Shown here one piece after another: positions 23,918-35,600 of a stretch of DNA of 64,000 nt (position 1 is the first letter of the stretch; the number at the start of each line of letters is the position of its first letter). Under the pieces are notes generated by a model that ran no database searches, had not been told where the DNA came from, and saw only the letters and a program-made list of their open reading frames with translations. This DNA is from an uncultured Eubacteriales bacterium (GTDB lineage: Bacteria > Bacillota > Clostridia > Oscillospirales > Oscillospiraceae): contig CABUJV010000007.1 in NCBI GenBank assembly GCA_902492005.1, forward strand, positions 7,814 through 71,813, given 5' to 3'. The translations under genes and the position numbers were made by a program.

Positions 23918-24202
23918 ATGGAGAGCCGGATGGCCGAGCTGCGGGACAAGGAGATCATCAACATCAGCGACGGGTGCCGCTTCGGATATGTGGGGGACGT
24001 GGAGCTGGATCTGGAGACCGGCAAGGTCAAGGCGCTGGTGGTGCCGGGGCGGCTGCGCTTTTTCGGGCTGCTGGGCCGGGAGGAGGATTACGTCTTCCCC
24101 TGGGAATGCGTGCGGCGCTTCGGGGAGGACATCATTCTGGTGGAGGCAGAGCAGGCCGCCGGCCGGCGGGCGCTGGACGAGAAGCGGGGCCTGTTGGGAT
24201 AA
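23918..24202 (+). CDS. ylmC: YlmC/YmxH family sporulation PRC-barrel protein
   Basis: A 94-residue PRC-barrel protein of the YlmC/YmxH family, encoded near sigG in many endospore formers. The core reads ELRDKEIINISDGCRFG, then DVELDLETGKVKALVVPG, FGLLGREEDYVFPWE and GEDIILV. A second possible start is the Met at residue 5. The family is expressed during sporulation in Bacillus; the exact role is unknown. It diverges from the YiiX-like gene and is followed by the rpsB promoter region. Confidence 0.9.
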   Translation: MESRMAELRDKEIINISDGCRFGYVGDVELDLETGKVKALVVPGRLRFFGLLGREEDYVFPWECVRRFGEDIILVEAEQAAGRRALDEKRGLLG

Positions 24203-24238
24203 AGACAGGAAAAAGTCTCCCGTTTAAGGAAAAAAGTG

Positions 24239-24267
24239 TTGCATTGCAGGGCATACTATGGTAAAAT
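24239..24267 (+). promoter_or_regulatory. Sigma-A promoter of rpsB-tsf
   Basis: TTGCAT (24239-24244), 17 bp, TAAAAT (24262-24267). Transcription should start near 24274. Confidence 0.7.
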
Positions 24268-24273
24268 ACCAGC

Positions 24274-24390
24274 GCTGTGCGAAAAAGCACAGTATGACTC
24301 ACACCGCTGGACGAAGCGCCCTGTGCCTCATCGGGGTTGGCGTCTTCGGATGAACGGGTGGAGGAACAACTAAAAGGAGGAACTTTTTCA
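24274..24390 (+). promoter_or_regulatory. Structured 5' leader of rpsB
   Basis: The leader is about 117 nt, longer than others in this window. It can form a hairpin around CTGTGC-GAAAAA-GCACAG (24275-24293 region) and further GC-rich pairings before the AAAGGAGG site. Ribosomal protein operons often use such leaders for feedback by the encoded protein; this is inferred, and no named motif is recognised. Confidence 0.4.
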
Positions 24391-25134
<744 letters not shown>

Positions 25135-25146
25135 TTGAGACATTGA

Positions 25147-25180
25147 CAAGCGCCCGCCGTGCGCGGCGGGCGCTTGTTTA
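25147..25180 (+). terminator. Intercistronic terminator/attenuator between rpsB and tsf
   Basis: A 13-bp GC-rich stem (25147-25159 with 25164-25176, loop TGCG) is followed by TTTA. The T run is short, so it probably lowers rather than stops transcription into tsf. Confidence 0.65.
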
Positions 25181-25216
25181 CGAGTGGACGTATAAAAATG
25201 ATGGAGGTTTTGTAAT

Positions 25217-26131
<915 letters not shown>

Positions 26132-26148
26132 ACCGCTTATTTTGGGCA

Positions 26149-26180
26149 GGGCCCCGGGAGACGGCTCCCGGGGCCCTTTT
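26149..26180 (+). terminator. Rho-independent terminator of rpsB-tsf
   Basis: A 12-bp GC-rich stem (26149-26160 with 26165-26176, loop ACGG) is followed by TTTT. The 180 bp after it up to pyrH are AT-rich in part and show no coding sequence. Confidence 0.88.
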
Positions 26181-26358
26181 CTGCCGCCGGGGGAGGCAGG
26201 GATTATCGAACAGGTAAGAACAATTTGTAAAAAATCTGTTCTGGGCTCTATGCAAACGGGCAAACTTATATTAAAATAGAGAAAGCGTAATTCCGTACGG
26301 AGGCGAGAACCGGCCGCACGGCAAATGGCGAGAACAGGTTAAGATAGGGGCTGATGGA

Positions 26359-27081
26359 ATGGCTGAACCGCAGTATAAGCGGGTGCTGCTGAAGGTCAGC
26401 GGCGAGGCCCTGGCTGGCGAGGCCAGCCGTGGGCTGGATTTTGACGTCATCGGCAAGGTCTGCGACGTCATTCAGAAGTGTACACAGGCCGGCGTCCAGG
26501 TTGGGATCGTCGTGGGCGGCGGCAATTTCTGGCGGGGGCTCAAGGACGGCGGCGACCGGATGGAGCGGACCCGGGCCGACCACATGGGGATGCTGGCCAC
26601 CGCCATCAACTGCCTGGCCATTGCGGATGTGCTGGAGCAGAAGGGCGTGGATGTGCGCGTGCAGACGGCGATTGAAATGCGTTCCGTGGCCGAGCCCTAT
26701 ATCCGCTCCAAGGCCATCCGGCATATGGAGAAGGGGCGTGTGGTCATCTTTGGCTGCGGCACCGGCAACCCCTTCTTCTCCACGGACACTGCGGCGGTAC
26801 TGCGTGCGGCGGAGATTGACGCCGACGCCATCCTGCTGGCCAAAAATATCGACGGCGTCTACAGCGCCGACCCCAAGAAGGACCCCAGTGCCGTGAAGTA
26901 TGACTCCATCTCCTATGATGACGTGCTGGCCCAGCACCTGCAGGTGATGGATTCCACCGCGACGTCCCTGTCCATGGATAACAAGATCCCTGTGATTCTG
27001 TTTGCCCTCAAGGACCCGGAAAATATCTACCGGGTGGTCATGGGTGAAAAGATTGGTACCATTGTCAAGGAGGAACAGTGA
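26359..27081 (+). CDS. pyrH: UMP kinase
   Basis: Phosphorylates UMP to UDP for pyrimidine nucleotide synthesis. The 240-residue amino-acid-kinase-fold protein has [16 protein letters not shown] at the N-terminus, [26 protein letters not shown], and the C-terminal [17 protein letters not shown]. Bacterial enzymes are hexamers regulated by GTP and UTP. It starts the cluster pyrH-frr-uppS-cdsA-dxr-rseP-ispG-polC, all on one strand with short gaps. frr starts 2 bp after its stop. Confidence 0.97.
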   Translation: MAEPQYKRVLLKVSGEALAGEASRGLDFDVIGKVCDVIQKCTQAGVQVGIVVGGGNFWRGLKDGGDRMERTRADHMGMLATAINCLAIADVLEQKGVDVRVQTAIEMRSVAEPYIRSKAIRHMEKGRVVIFGCGTGNPFFSTDTAAVLRAAEIDADAILLAKNIDGVYSADPKKDPSAVKYDSISYDDVLAQHLQVMDSTATSLSMDNKIPVILFALKDPENIYRVVMGEKIGTIVKEEQ

Positions 27082-27082
27082 T

Positions 27083-27637
27083 ATGAAGGAAGAGCTGAAG
27101 GTTTACGACGCCAAAATGCAGAAGACTGTGGATGTGGTGGTCTCCGACTTTGCCAGTGTCCGGGCCGGACGCGCCAATGCTTCCGTGCTGGATAAGATTG
27201 CCGTGGACTACTATGGCAGCCCCACCCCCATCAACCAGGTGGCGGCTATCTCCTCGCCCGACCCCCGCAGCCTGATGATCCAGCCCTGGGACGCTACGCT
27301 GCTCAAGGCGATTGAAAGAGCCATTCAGACCTCCGATTTGGGCATCAATCCCCAGAACGACGGCCGCGTCATCCGTCTGAGCTTCCCCCAGCTTACCGAA
27401 GAGCGCCGCCGGGACCTGACCAAGCAGGTGAAAAAGTATGGGGAGAACGGTAAGGTGGCTGTCCGCAATATCCGTCGGGACGCCATGGATAAGTTCAAGG
27501 CCATGCAGAAAAAGTCGGAGATCACCGAGGACGAGCTCAGGGAGTTTGAAAAAGAGCTGCAGGATATGACGGATAAACGCTGCAAGCAGATCGACGAGCT
27601 GACGGCCAAGAAGGAAACGGAACTGATGGCTGTGTAG
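27083..27637 (+). CDS. frr: Ribosome recycling factor
   Basis: Splits post-termination ribosomes together with EF-G. The 184-residue protein shows family landmarks: VRAGRANASVLDKIAVDYYGSPTPI-type domain (around residues 25-50), QPWDATLLKAIERAI, SDLGINPQNDGRVIRL, FPQLTEERRRDLTKQVKKYGE and VRNIRRDAMDKFK. The start at 27083 has AAGGAGGAAC upstream inside pyrH; the longer frame starting at 27002 overlaps pyrH and is rejected. Its place beside pyrH is widely conserved. Confidence 0.98.
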   Translation: MKEELKVYDAKMQKTVDVVVSDFASVRAGRANASVLDKIAVDYYGSPTPINQVAAISSPDPRSLMIQPWDATLLKAIERAIQTSDLGINPQNDGRVIRLSFPQLTEERRRDLTKQVKKYGENGKVAVRNIRRDAMDKFKAMQKKSEITEDELREFEKELQDMTDKRCKQIDELTAKKETELMAV

Positions 27638-27749
27638 GGGGACTCCTTTACATGGCTTGCGGTGCGGGGCGCCCCGGCGCCCCGCACGCTTCGTATTTGA
27701 GACGACTTGGGGCGGGACGGAACCCGCCCCGCCCGACAGGAGCGAGGAC

Positions 27750-28496
27750 ATGCCGCTGTTCAGAAAAAAGGAGAATACGGCCGCCCAGGTAGACTTTGAC
27801 CGCCTGCCGCGGCACATAGCCATCATTATGGACGGCAATGGCCGGTGGGCCAAGAGAAGGGGCCTGCCCCGCACCGCCGGACACGCCGCGGGGGCCGAGA
27901 CCTTTCGAACCATTGCCACCTACTGCAAGGACATCGGTTTGGAGTATCTGACGGTCTACGCTTTTTCCACGGAGAACTGGAAGCGCCCGGCGGAGGAGGT
28001 CTCCGCCATCATGGGCCTTCTGAAGAAGTATCTGCTGGAGGCCATCGGCCGCATGGAGCGGGACCGGGTGAAAATGCGCTTTTTCGGGGATTTGTCTCCG
28101 CTGAACGAGGAGCTGCGGACCCTGTGCCGGGAGACCGAGGAGATCTCCCGCCGTTATGAGGGGTGTCAGGTGAACATTTGCCTCAACTATGGCGGCCGGG
28201 ACGAGCTGCTCCGGGCGGCCCGGGCCTTTGCCGGGGACTGCGCGGCGGGCAGGGGAGACCCCAACCATCTGTCCGAAGCGGAGTTTTCGCAGTATCTATT
28301 TTCCGCCGGCGTGCCGGACCCGGATCTTGTCATCCGGCCCAGCGGCGAGCTGCGCATTTCCAATTTTCTGCTGTGGCAGTCGGCCTACGCGGAGTTCTAT
28401 TTTACCGACGTGCTCTGGCCGGACTTCAGCAAAGACGAGCTGCACAAAGCGCTGGCGGCCTATCAGGGGCGGTCGCGCCGATTTGGAGGTATCTGA
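27750..28496 (+). CDS. uppS: Isoprenyl transferase (undecaprenyl diphosphate synthase)
   Basis: A cis-prenyltransferase that makes the C55 carrier lipid used by the wall-polymer and peptidoglycan enzymes. The 248-residue protein has the family P-loop-like motif IAIIMDGNGRWAKRRG with the catalytic Asp, AGAETFRTIATYCKD, YAFSTENWKRP, the NICLNYGGRDEL segment and DLVIRPSGELRISNFLLWQ. The start at 27750 was chosen because the preceding 31 codons contain a GC hairpin (27661-27686) and no homology. It is separated from cdsA by 3 bp. Confidence 0.96.
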   Translation: MPLFRKKENTAAQVDFDRLPRHIAIIMDGNGRWAKRRGLPRTAGHAAGAETFRTIATYCKDIGLEYLTVYAFSTENWKRPAEEVSAIMGLLKKYLLEAIGRMERDRVKMRFFGDLSPLNEELRTLCRETEEISRRYEGCQVNICLNYGGRDELLRAARAFAGDCAAGRGDPNHLSEAEFSQYLFSAGVPDPDLVIRPSGELRISNFLLWQSAYAEFYFTDVLWPDFSKDELHKALAAYQGRSRRFGGI

Positions 28497-28499
28497 TCC

Positions 28500-29327
28500 A
28501 TGGGTAAGCGGATCATGGTAGCGGTGATTTTTGTCCCGCTCATCATTTTGATGCTGTTTTTTGCGCCAAGCTGGGTACTGCCCGTTGTGGTGTCCGGCTT
28601 GGCTATGATCGCGCTGCACGAGGTGCTGTGGTCCACCGGATTCGTCAAGAATCCGAAGATCTCCGGCCTGGCCATTCTTCTGGCGGGCCTCATTCCGTTC
28701 TGGGTCTTCGTAGGGGAGCGAATGTTGCCCGCACTGGTGACCCTTTTCCTCTACGTGGTGCTGTTGTTTGCCGTAGCCATGAAAAGCCGCTATACGGTGA
28801 CGATGGAGAAGATGGGGGGCTCTTTCTTCCTTTCCATCGTCATCCCCTATTTCCTGTCCACCTTCATCCGTATCCGGGAGATGCCCGACTGGCGCTACTA
28901 TATCCTGCTGCCCTTTGTGGTGGCCTGGCTCAGCGACGCTTCTGCGCTGTTTGCGGGCATGGCCTTCGGAAAGCATAAACTGGCCCCGGAGCTCTCCCCC
29001 AAAAAGACGGTGGAGGGGGCGGTCGGCGGCGTGGCAGGCTCGGTCGCCGCCACTCTGATTTACGGTTTTGTGATGTCCGCCTGTTTTGGTGCTGCCACGG
29101 TACAGTACGGACTACTGATCCTCTACGCCCTGCTGGGGGCGGTGGCGGCCCAGTTTGGTGATTTGGCCTTCTCTTACATCAAGCGGCAGTATGCCATCAA
29201 GGATTACGGCACGATCTTCCCCGGCCACGGCGGGGTTCTGGACCGTTTTGACAGCGTCATTTTCTGCGCTCCGCTGCTGGAGATCCTGATCGTCTATTTC
29301 CCGGCCATCCAGGGGGCGGCGGGATGA
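28500..29327 (+). CDS. cdsA: Phosphatidate cytidylyltransferase
   Basis: Forms CDP-diacylglycerol from phosphatidate and CTP, the branch point of phospholipid synthesis. The 275-residue membrane protein has about eight helices. The C-terminal family signature is clear: WLSDASALFAGMAFGKHKL, then SPKKTVEGAVGG and the cytosolic FGDLAFSYIKRQ with DYGTIFPGHGGVLDRFDS. It supplies precursor for PlsY/GpsA-derived lipids encoded at 55 kb. It overlaps dxr by 4 bp (ATGA). Confidence 0.96.
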   Translation: MGKRIMVAVIFVPLIILMLFFAPSWVLPVVVSGLAMIALHEVLWSTGFVKNPKISGLAILLAGLIPFWVFVGERMLPALVTLFLYVVLLFAVAMKSRYTVTMEKMGGSFFLSIVIPYFLSTFIRIREMPDWRYYILLPFVVAWLSDASALFAGMAFGKHKLAPELSPKKTVEGAVGGVAGSVAATLIYGFVMSACFGAATVQYGLLILYALLGAVAAQFGDLAFSYIKRQYAIKDYGTIFPGHGGVLDRFDSVIFCAPLLEILIVYFPAIQGAAG

Positions 29328-30469
29328 AAAGGACTCTTTCCGTGCTGGGGTCCACCGGCTCCATTGGGCGGCAGACCCTGGAGGTGGCGGAGGCCTGCGG
29401 CCTGCCGGTGGCGGCGCTGACCGCCAACCGGAATGCACGGCTGCTGGAGGAACAGGCCCGGAGATTCCGGCCAAAGCTGGTGGCAGCGGTGGAGGAGCCG
29501 GCCGCCGCCGATCTGAAGGTGCGTCTGGCGGACACCCCCATCCGGGTGGCGGCCGGCCACCGGGGCGTTTTGGAGGCGGCCACCCTGGCGGAGGCCGACA
29601 CCGTGGTCACCGCCGTGATGGGCGTGGCCGGGCTGCAGCCGACCCTGGCCGCCATCCGGCAGGGCAAACGCATCGCTTTGGCGAACAAAGAGACCATGGT
29701 GTGCGCCGGGGAGCTGGTTATGGACGAGGCAGACCGCTGTGGGGCCGAGATTGTGCCGGTGGATTCGGAACACTCGGCCATTTTCCAGTGCCTTCAGGGC
29801 TGCCGGAACCGTGGAGAGGTGCGCCGGCTGATCCTCACCGCCTCTGGCGGGCCCTTTTTCGGCTGGAACCGGGATCAGCTGGCCCGGGTGACAAAGGCCC
29901 AGGCGCTGCGCCACCCCAACTGGGCCATGGGGGCCAAGATCACCATTGACTCCGCCACCCTGATGAACAAGGGCCTGGAGTTGATCGAGGCCATGCGCCT
30001 TTACCGGATGCCGCCGGAAAAGATTTCGATTGTGATCCATCGGGAGAGTATAGTTCACTCCCTGGTGGAATACTGTGATAATGCCGTATTGGCGCAGTTG
30101 GGCGCGCCGGATATGCGCCTGCCCATCCAGTACGCCCTCACCTGGCCGGCGCGGACGCCGGGCCCGGCGGCGTCCTTGGACCTGTTGTCCTGCCCGCCGC
30201 TCACCTTTGCCGCCCCGGACTGTGAGACCTTCGAATGCCTGGCACTGGCCCTTTGGGCGGCCGCGCAGGGGGGCACGGCGCCGGCCGTGCTCAGCGGAGC
30301 CAATGAGGCGGCGGTAGACCTCTTCCTGCGGGAGGAGATCGGCTTTCTGGACATCCCCAGACTGGTGGGTGAGGCTTTGGAGCGGGTCAAACCTGTGGAG
30401 CGGCCCTCTCTGGAGGACATTCTTCTGGCCGACCACGCCGCCAGAGAGGCGGTCCGCTGCGCCCGGTAA
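29324..30469 (+). CDS. dxr: 1-deoxy-D-xylulose 5-phosphate reductoisomerase
   Basis: The second enzyme of the MEP isoprenoid pathway, making 2-C-methylerythritol 4-phosphate with NADPH. The 381-residue protein begins SVLGSTGSIGRQTLEV, the NADPH-binding motif. It continues with ALANKETMVCAGELVM, the metal-binding DSEHSAIFQCLQG, LTASGGPFF and MGAKITIDSATLMNKGLE. Together with ispG downstream it feeds UppS. Start and stop overlap with cdsA support co-translation. Confidence 0.97.
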   Translation: MKRTLSVLGSTGSIGRQTLEVAEACGLPVAALTANRNARLLEEQARRFRPKLVAAVEEPAAADLKVRLADTPIRVAAGHRGVLEAATLAEADTVVTAVMGVAGLQPTLAAIRQGKRIALANKETMVCAGELVMDEADRCGAEIVPVDSEHSAIFQCLQGCRNRGEVRRLILTASGGPFFGWNRDQLARVTKAQALRHPNWAMGAKITIDSATLMNKGLELIEAMRLYRMPPEKISIVIHRESIVHSLVEYCDNAVLAQLGAPDMRLPIQYALTWPARTPGPAASLDLLSCPPLTFAAPDCETFECLALALWAAAQGGTAPAVLSGANEAAVDLFLREEIGFLDIPRLVGEALERVKPVERPSLEDILLADHAAREAVRCAR

Positions 30470-30496
30470 TACCCGTCAAGGAGACTGAACACGCTT

Positions 30497-31555
30497 ATGC
30501 TCTATATCATCATTGCCATTCTCATGTTTGGTATCCTCATCGCCCTTCACGAGTTCGGACACTTCGTCACCGCCAAGCTGCTGGGGGTGCGGGTGAATGA
30601 ATTCGCCATCGGCATGGGTCCGCTGCTGTTCTCGACGCAAAAAGGGGAGACGCAGTATTCCCTGCGCGCCATCCCCATGGGCGGCTTCTGCGCCATGGAG
30701 GGGGAGGACGACGCCTCCGACGACCCCAGGGCATTTTCCAATAAGCCGGCCTGGAGAAAGTTCATCATTCTGGTCGCGGGATCCTTTATGAACTTCCTCA
30801 CCGGATTTGTCTTGCTGGCGCTGCTCCTGGCCCAGAATACCTCCTTTGTGGTCCCAGTTATCGACACGTTTATGGAGGGCTTCCCCTATGAAAATGCCCA
30901 GGGACTGCTGCCGGGCGACCGGATCGTCCGGGTCAACGGCGAACGGATCTACACCAAGAGCGATTTGGACCTGTTTTTTGGCCGTGACGGGGACGGTATC
31001 ATGGATTTGGTCATTGAGCGGGACGGCGTACGTCTGGAGCGGCCGGGTTTTGATCTCCGGCCCCGGGAATACACCTACGAGGGCGAGACCGCGCGGATGC
31101 GGGGGCTCATCTGCGTCCGGGAGCCCTTTCACGTGGGAAATTGGCTGCGTCAGAGCTGGTACAATACCATTGATATGGTGCGGATGGTGCGCCTGTCCCT
31201 AGTGGATCTTTTTTCCGGCCGGGCCGGTATCCAAGACATGTCCGGCCCCATCGGCATCGTAACCATGATGTCGGACGTGGGGGCCCAGTCTCCCAATATG
31301 GCGGCCGCACTGGCAAATATCCTGTGGTTCGTGGCCTTCATCGCCATCAACCTGGCGGTGATGAATCTGCTGCCCATCCCCGCCCTGGATGGCGGCCGCA
31401 TTTTCTTTCTGGCGGTCAACGGGCTGTTCTCTCTGTTCGCCCGGCGGAAGCTGGACCCCAAATACGAGGGCTACGTGAATATGGCGGGCTTCTGCTGCCT
31501 GATCCTGCTGATGGTGGTTGTGGCCTTTAACGACATTGTCAAGCTATTTGCGTAA
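30497..31555 (+). CDS. rseP: Site-2 protease RseP family, intramembrane zinc metalloprotease
   Basis: An intramembrane M50 peptidase that cleaves membrane-bound anti-sigma factors or signal-peptide remnants. The 352-residue protein has HEFGH in the first helix (ALHEFGHFVTAKLLG, about residues 17-31), a PDZ domain around residues 140-200 (GLLPGDRIVRVNGERI), and the second metal-binding motif NLLPIPALDGGRIFF near residue 290. Four hydrophobic segments fit the family. Its place between dxr and ispG is standard in Firmicutes. Confidence 0.95.
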   Translation: MLYIIIAILMFGILIALHEFGHFVTAKLLGVRVNEFAIGMGPLLFSTQKGETQYSLRAIPMGGFCAMEGEDDASDDPRAFSNKPAWRKFIILVAGSFMNFLTGFVLLALLLAQNTSFVVPVIDTFMEGFPYENAQGLLPGDRIVRVNGERIYTKSDLDLFFGRDGDGIMDLVIERDGVRLERPGFDLRPREYTYEGETARMRGLICVREPFHVGNWLRQSWYNTIDMVRMVRLSLVDLFSGRAGIQDMSGPIGIVTMMSDVGAQSPNMAAALANILWFVAFIAINLAVMNLLPIPALDGGRIFFLAVNGLFSLFARRKLDPKYEGYVNMAGFCCLILLMVVVAFNDIVKLFA

Positions 31556-31594
31556 GGCGGAATTGCTTTCCTATTACGGATAAAAGGTGATTGT

Positions 31595-32632
31595 ATGACA
31601 AAACAGATCAACGTTGGGGGCGTTCCCATGGGTGGGGGCGCTCCCATTCCCATCCAGTCCATGTGCAACACCCGTACCGACGATGTGGCGGCCACCGTGG
31701 CGCAGATCCATCGGCTGGAGGCGGCGGGCTGTGATATCATCCGGGTGGCCGTGCCTGACCGGGCGGCGGCCCGCGCTGTGGGCGCCATCAAAGAGCGGAT
31801 CCATATCCCGCTGGTGGTGGATATCCACTTCGATTACCGTCTGGCGCTGGAGTCCGTGGCGGCGGGATGCGACAAGGTGCGCATCAATCCCGGCAATATC
31901 GGGGACGCCGAACGGGTCAAGGCGGTGGCGCAGGCCTGCCGGGAGAAGGGCGTTCCCATCCGGATCGGGGTCAACGGCGGGTCTCTGGAAAAGCCCCTCC
32001 TGGCCAAGTACGGCGGCGTAACGCCCGAGGCTCTGGTGGAGTCCGCCTTCGGACAGATTGCGCTGCTGCATCGCTTCGACTTTGACGACATCTGCGTCTC
32101 CCTTAAATCCTCCGACGTGCGGACCACCATGGCGGCCTACCGGCTCATGAGCGAGCGGTGCGACGATCCGCTTCACCTGGGCGTCACCGAGACGGGGACC
32201 GTCCGCATGGGCACCCTCAAGTCCGCCGTGGGCATCGGCGGACTGCTGGGTTTCGGCATCGGGGACACCCTGCGGGTGTCGCTGTCCGCCGACCCGGTGG
32301 AGGAGGTCTACGCTGCCCGGGACATCCTGAAAGCCCTGGGCATCCGGCAGGAGGGACCCAACCTGATCTCCTGTCCCACCTGCGGCCGCACCCGGATCGA
32401 CCTCATCGGCCTGGCCGAGGAGGTGGAGCGCCGCCTCAAGGGAGTGGAGAAGCCCATCACCGTGGCGGTCATGGGCTGCGTGGTCAACGGCCCCGGGGAG
32501 GCGTCGGCCGCCGACGTGGGCATTGCAGGGGGAGACGGCGTGGGCCTGCTCTTCCGCAGGGGAGAGATCGTAAAGAAAGTGCCCCAGGCGGAGCTGGTGG
32601 ACGAGCTGTTTGCCCTGATCGAGGAATTGTAA
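31595..32632 (+). CDS. ispG: 4-hydroxy-3-methylbut-2-enyl diphosphate synthase (GcpE)
   Basis: The penultimate MEP-pathway enzyme, an iron-sulfur reductase. The 345-residue protein has the TIM-barrel start VGGVPMGGGAPIPIQSMCNT and VDIHFDYRLALE, RINPGNIG, and the C-terminal [4Fe-4S] domain with SCPTCGRTRIDL and MGCVVNGPGEA. The N-terminus is close to the minimal bacterial type. It lies in the same run as dxr, so two of the seven MEP steps are encoded here. polC follows after 25 bp. Confidence 0.97.
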   Translation: MTKQINVGGVPMGGGAPIPIQSMCNTRTDDVAATVAQIHRLEAAGCDIIRVAVPDRAAARAVGAIKERIHIPLVVDIHFDYRLALESVAAGCDKVRINPGNIGDAERVKAVAQACREKGVPIRIGVNGGSLEKPLLAKYGGVTPEALVESAFGQIALLHRFDFDDICVSLKSSDVRTTMAAYRLMSERCDDPLHLGVTETGTVRMGTLKSAVGIGGLLGFGIGDTLRVSLSADPVEEVYAARDILKALGIRQEGPNLISCPTCGRTRIDLIGLAEEVERRLKGVEKPITVAVMGCVVNGPGEASAADVGIAGGDGVGLLFRRGEIVKKVPQAELVDELFALIEEL

Positions 32633-32657
32633 AAAATCAGCGTAGGAGCGTATACAT

Positions 32658-35600
32658 ATGCCAGAGCAGAAGAAAATCCCCATTCTGGTCCTCTTTTCCG
32701 CGTGGAAGCCATCGGAGGACCTTCGGCCGCTCCTGGCCGGCATGCTGGTCACTGGCGCGGTCATCGACCGGCAGCAGCGCTGCATCCAGGCGGAGGTTCA
32801 GTGCGCCCGCTGCCCGGACGACGCGTACAGGGCACGGCTGGAGCGGGAGCTGGGGGCGGCCTATGGGGTCCGGCGTGTAACCCTGCGGTTTCAGACGCCG
32901 GCGGCGGAGCCGCTTCCCCAGCCGGAGCCCCCAAAGCTGCCGGTCTCTGAGGAGCGGCCGCCTCTGCCCACCGACGAGGATGCCCCGCCGGAAGCGGCAC
33001 CCCCGGAATCAGAGGATCCGATGGAGGTCTTTCGCCGGACGGAGCGCATCCGGCAGGCGGCGCTGAAGAAGATCAAGCCGGCGGCACACACGGAGAAAAA
33101 GGGCGGCCGGGAAGGGCCCAAGGAGAAGCTGATCTACGGCCGTATGGTGAAGAAGTTTCCCGCTATCGCCCTGAACGACATCACCCTGGATTCCGAGATG
33201 GTGACCATTGAAGGAGATGTATTCGCCACCGACCATCTGGAGATGAAGAAGCGGGGAGCATGGATCGTCCGCTTTGACATTACGGATCAGACCAATTCCA
33301 TCCGGGTGGCCAAATTTCTGGTCGGAGACGAGGGAAAGGAACTGGCCGGGGCCATCCAGGAGGGCCAGCGTCTTGTGGTCCAGGGCCGGGTCAGCCCCTA
33401 CCAGGGGGAGCTGCAAATCGAACCTACCGGCATCGCGGAGGGCACGCGGACCATCCGTCAGGACAAGGCGGAAGGGGAGAAGCGGGTGGAGCTCCACCTG
33501 CACACCCGCATGTCGGTGATGGATGCCACCACCGATATCAAAGAGGCCATCAAGCGCGCGGCGGCCTGGGGGCATCCCGCCATCGCCATCACGGACCACG
33601 GCGTCTGCCACGATTTTCCCACCGCCTATTCCACCGCCAAAAAGGCTGGCATCAAGATGATTTTTGGAGTGGAGGCCTACTTCCAGAACGACGTGGACGA
33701 CATGCCCACGGTGCGGGGGACCATGGATGTTCCCTTTGACGGGGAATACGTCTGCTTCGATTTAGAGACCACCGGTCTGGATGCCCGGCGGGACGTGATC
33801 ACGGAGATCGGCGCGGTGGTGCTGAAGAACGGCCGGGTCACCGATGAGGTCTTTTCCACCTTTGTGGACCCGGAGCGGCCTATGAACCCGGAGATCATCC
33901 GCCTGACCGGCATCACCGACGAGATGGTCCGGGGCGCGCCCAAACAGGCGGATGCCATCCGGCAGTTTCTGGCCTTTGTCAACGGGCGGCCTCTGGCGGC
34001 TCACAACGCCGGCTTTGACGTAGGGTTCCTTTCGGAGGGCTGCCGCCGCTGCGGTATCCCCTTCGAGGCGACGGCGGTGGACACCCTGCCGCTGGCCCAG
34101 GCCCTTCTGCCCCATCTGTCCAAGCACAAGCTGGACATCGTGGCCGACCACCTGGGCCTGCCCGCCTTCCACCATCACCGGGCCACCGACGACGCCTCCA
34201 CTGTGGCCTATATGCTGGTGCCCTTCTTCAAAAAGCTGGAGGAGGAGCACGATATCCACTCCCTGAGGCCCATCAACCGCTGGGCAGCCGGACAGAATCA
34301 GGCCCGGAAGGGCAAACGCCGGGCCCGGCATCTCATCGTCCTGGCCCGCAACCAGACCGGCCTGCGCAATCTCTATAAACTGGTCTCCAAGGCCCATTTG
34401 GAGCACTTTCAGCGCAAGCAGTATCCGGTGATGCCCAAAAGCCTCATTGACGAGAACCGGGAGGGGCTGCTGATGGGCTCGGCCTGCGAGGCGGGCGAGC
34501 TGTTCCAGGCAGTGGTGCGGCACAGCTCTTGGGCGGAGCTCAAGCGCATCGCCTCCTGGTACGACTATCTGGAGATCCAGCCTCTGAGCAACAACGCCTA
34601 TATGCTCCGGCCCGACAAGAACGGAAAGGCCATCGCACGTGATATGGAGGAGCTGCGGAATTTCAACCGCACCGTCGTAGAGCTGGCCCGTGAGCTGGGC
34701 AAACCTGTGGTGGCAACCGGCGACGTCCACTTCCTGGACCCGGAGGACGAGATCTACCGCCATGTGCTGCTGGCTACCAAGGGCTTTGAGGACGCCGACG
34801 CGCCCAATCCGCTCTACTTCCGCACCACCGACGAGATGCTGGAGGAATTCTCCTATCTGGGCGCTGAGACGGCCCGGAAGGTGGTGGTTGACGATCCGCA
34901 GCTCGTCGCCGCCTGGTGCGGAGACCTGAACCCGCTGCCCAACGGTCTGTTCGCCCCCAAGCTGGAGGATTCCGAAGGGGAGCTGAAGCGGCTGGTGTGG
35001 GGAAAGGCCAAGCGTCTTTACGGCGAGGAGCCGCCCCAAATTGTAGTGGACCGCATCAACGCCGAGCTGGGAGACATCCTGATGCGGCACTACGACGTGA
35101 TCTACATGTCGGCCCAGAAGCTGGTGCAGGACTCCCTGGACCATGGCTATCTGGTGGGCTCCCGGGGCTCGGTGGGGTCCTCCATCGTAGCCTTCCTGTC
35201 GGGCATCACCGACGTCAACGCCCTGCCGCCCCACTACCGCTGCCCCAACTGCAAGCATTCCGACTTCGAAGCGGCCAGGAAAGGGGGCTGGGGTTGTGGA
35301 GCCGATATGCCCGACGCGGTGTGCCCCGTGTGCGGGACTCCCTACGAAAAAGACGGCTTCAACATCCCCTTTGAGACCTTCCTGGGCTTCGGCGGCGACA
35401 AGGTGCCCGATATCGACCTGAACTTCTCCGGCGAGTACCAGTCCAGCGCACACCGGCATACCTTCGAGCTTTTCGGAGAGAACCACGTGTTCCGGGCAGG
35501 GACCATCGGCACGGTGGCGGAAAAGACCGCCTTCGGCTATGTGAAAAAATATCTGGAAGAGCGGGGCAGGACCGCGACCAAAGCCGAGATGCTGCGGCTG

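Noticed and set aside
27655..27690. GC-rich hairpin between frr and uppS as a terminator
   Set aside because: The stem is strong but no T run follows, and the downstream genes belong to the same conserved cluster. It may slow polymerase or protect RNA ends.
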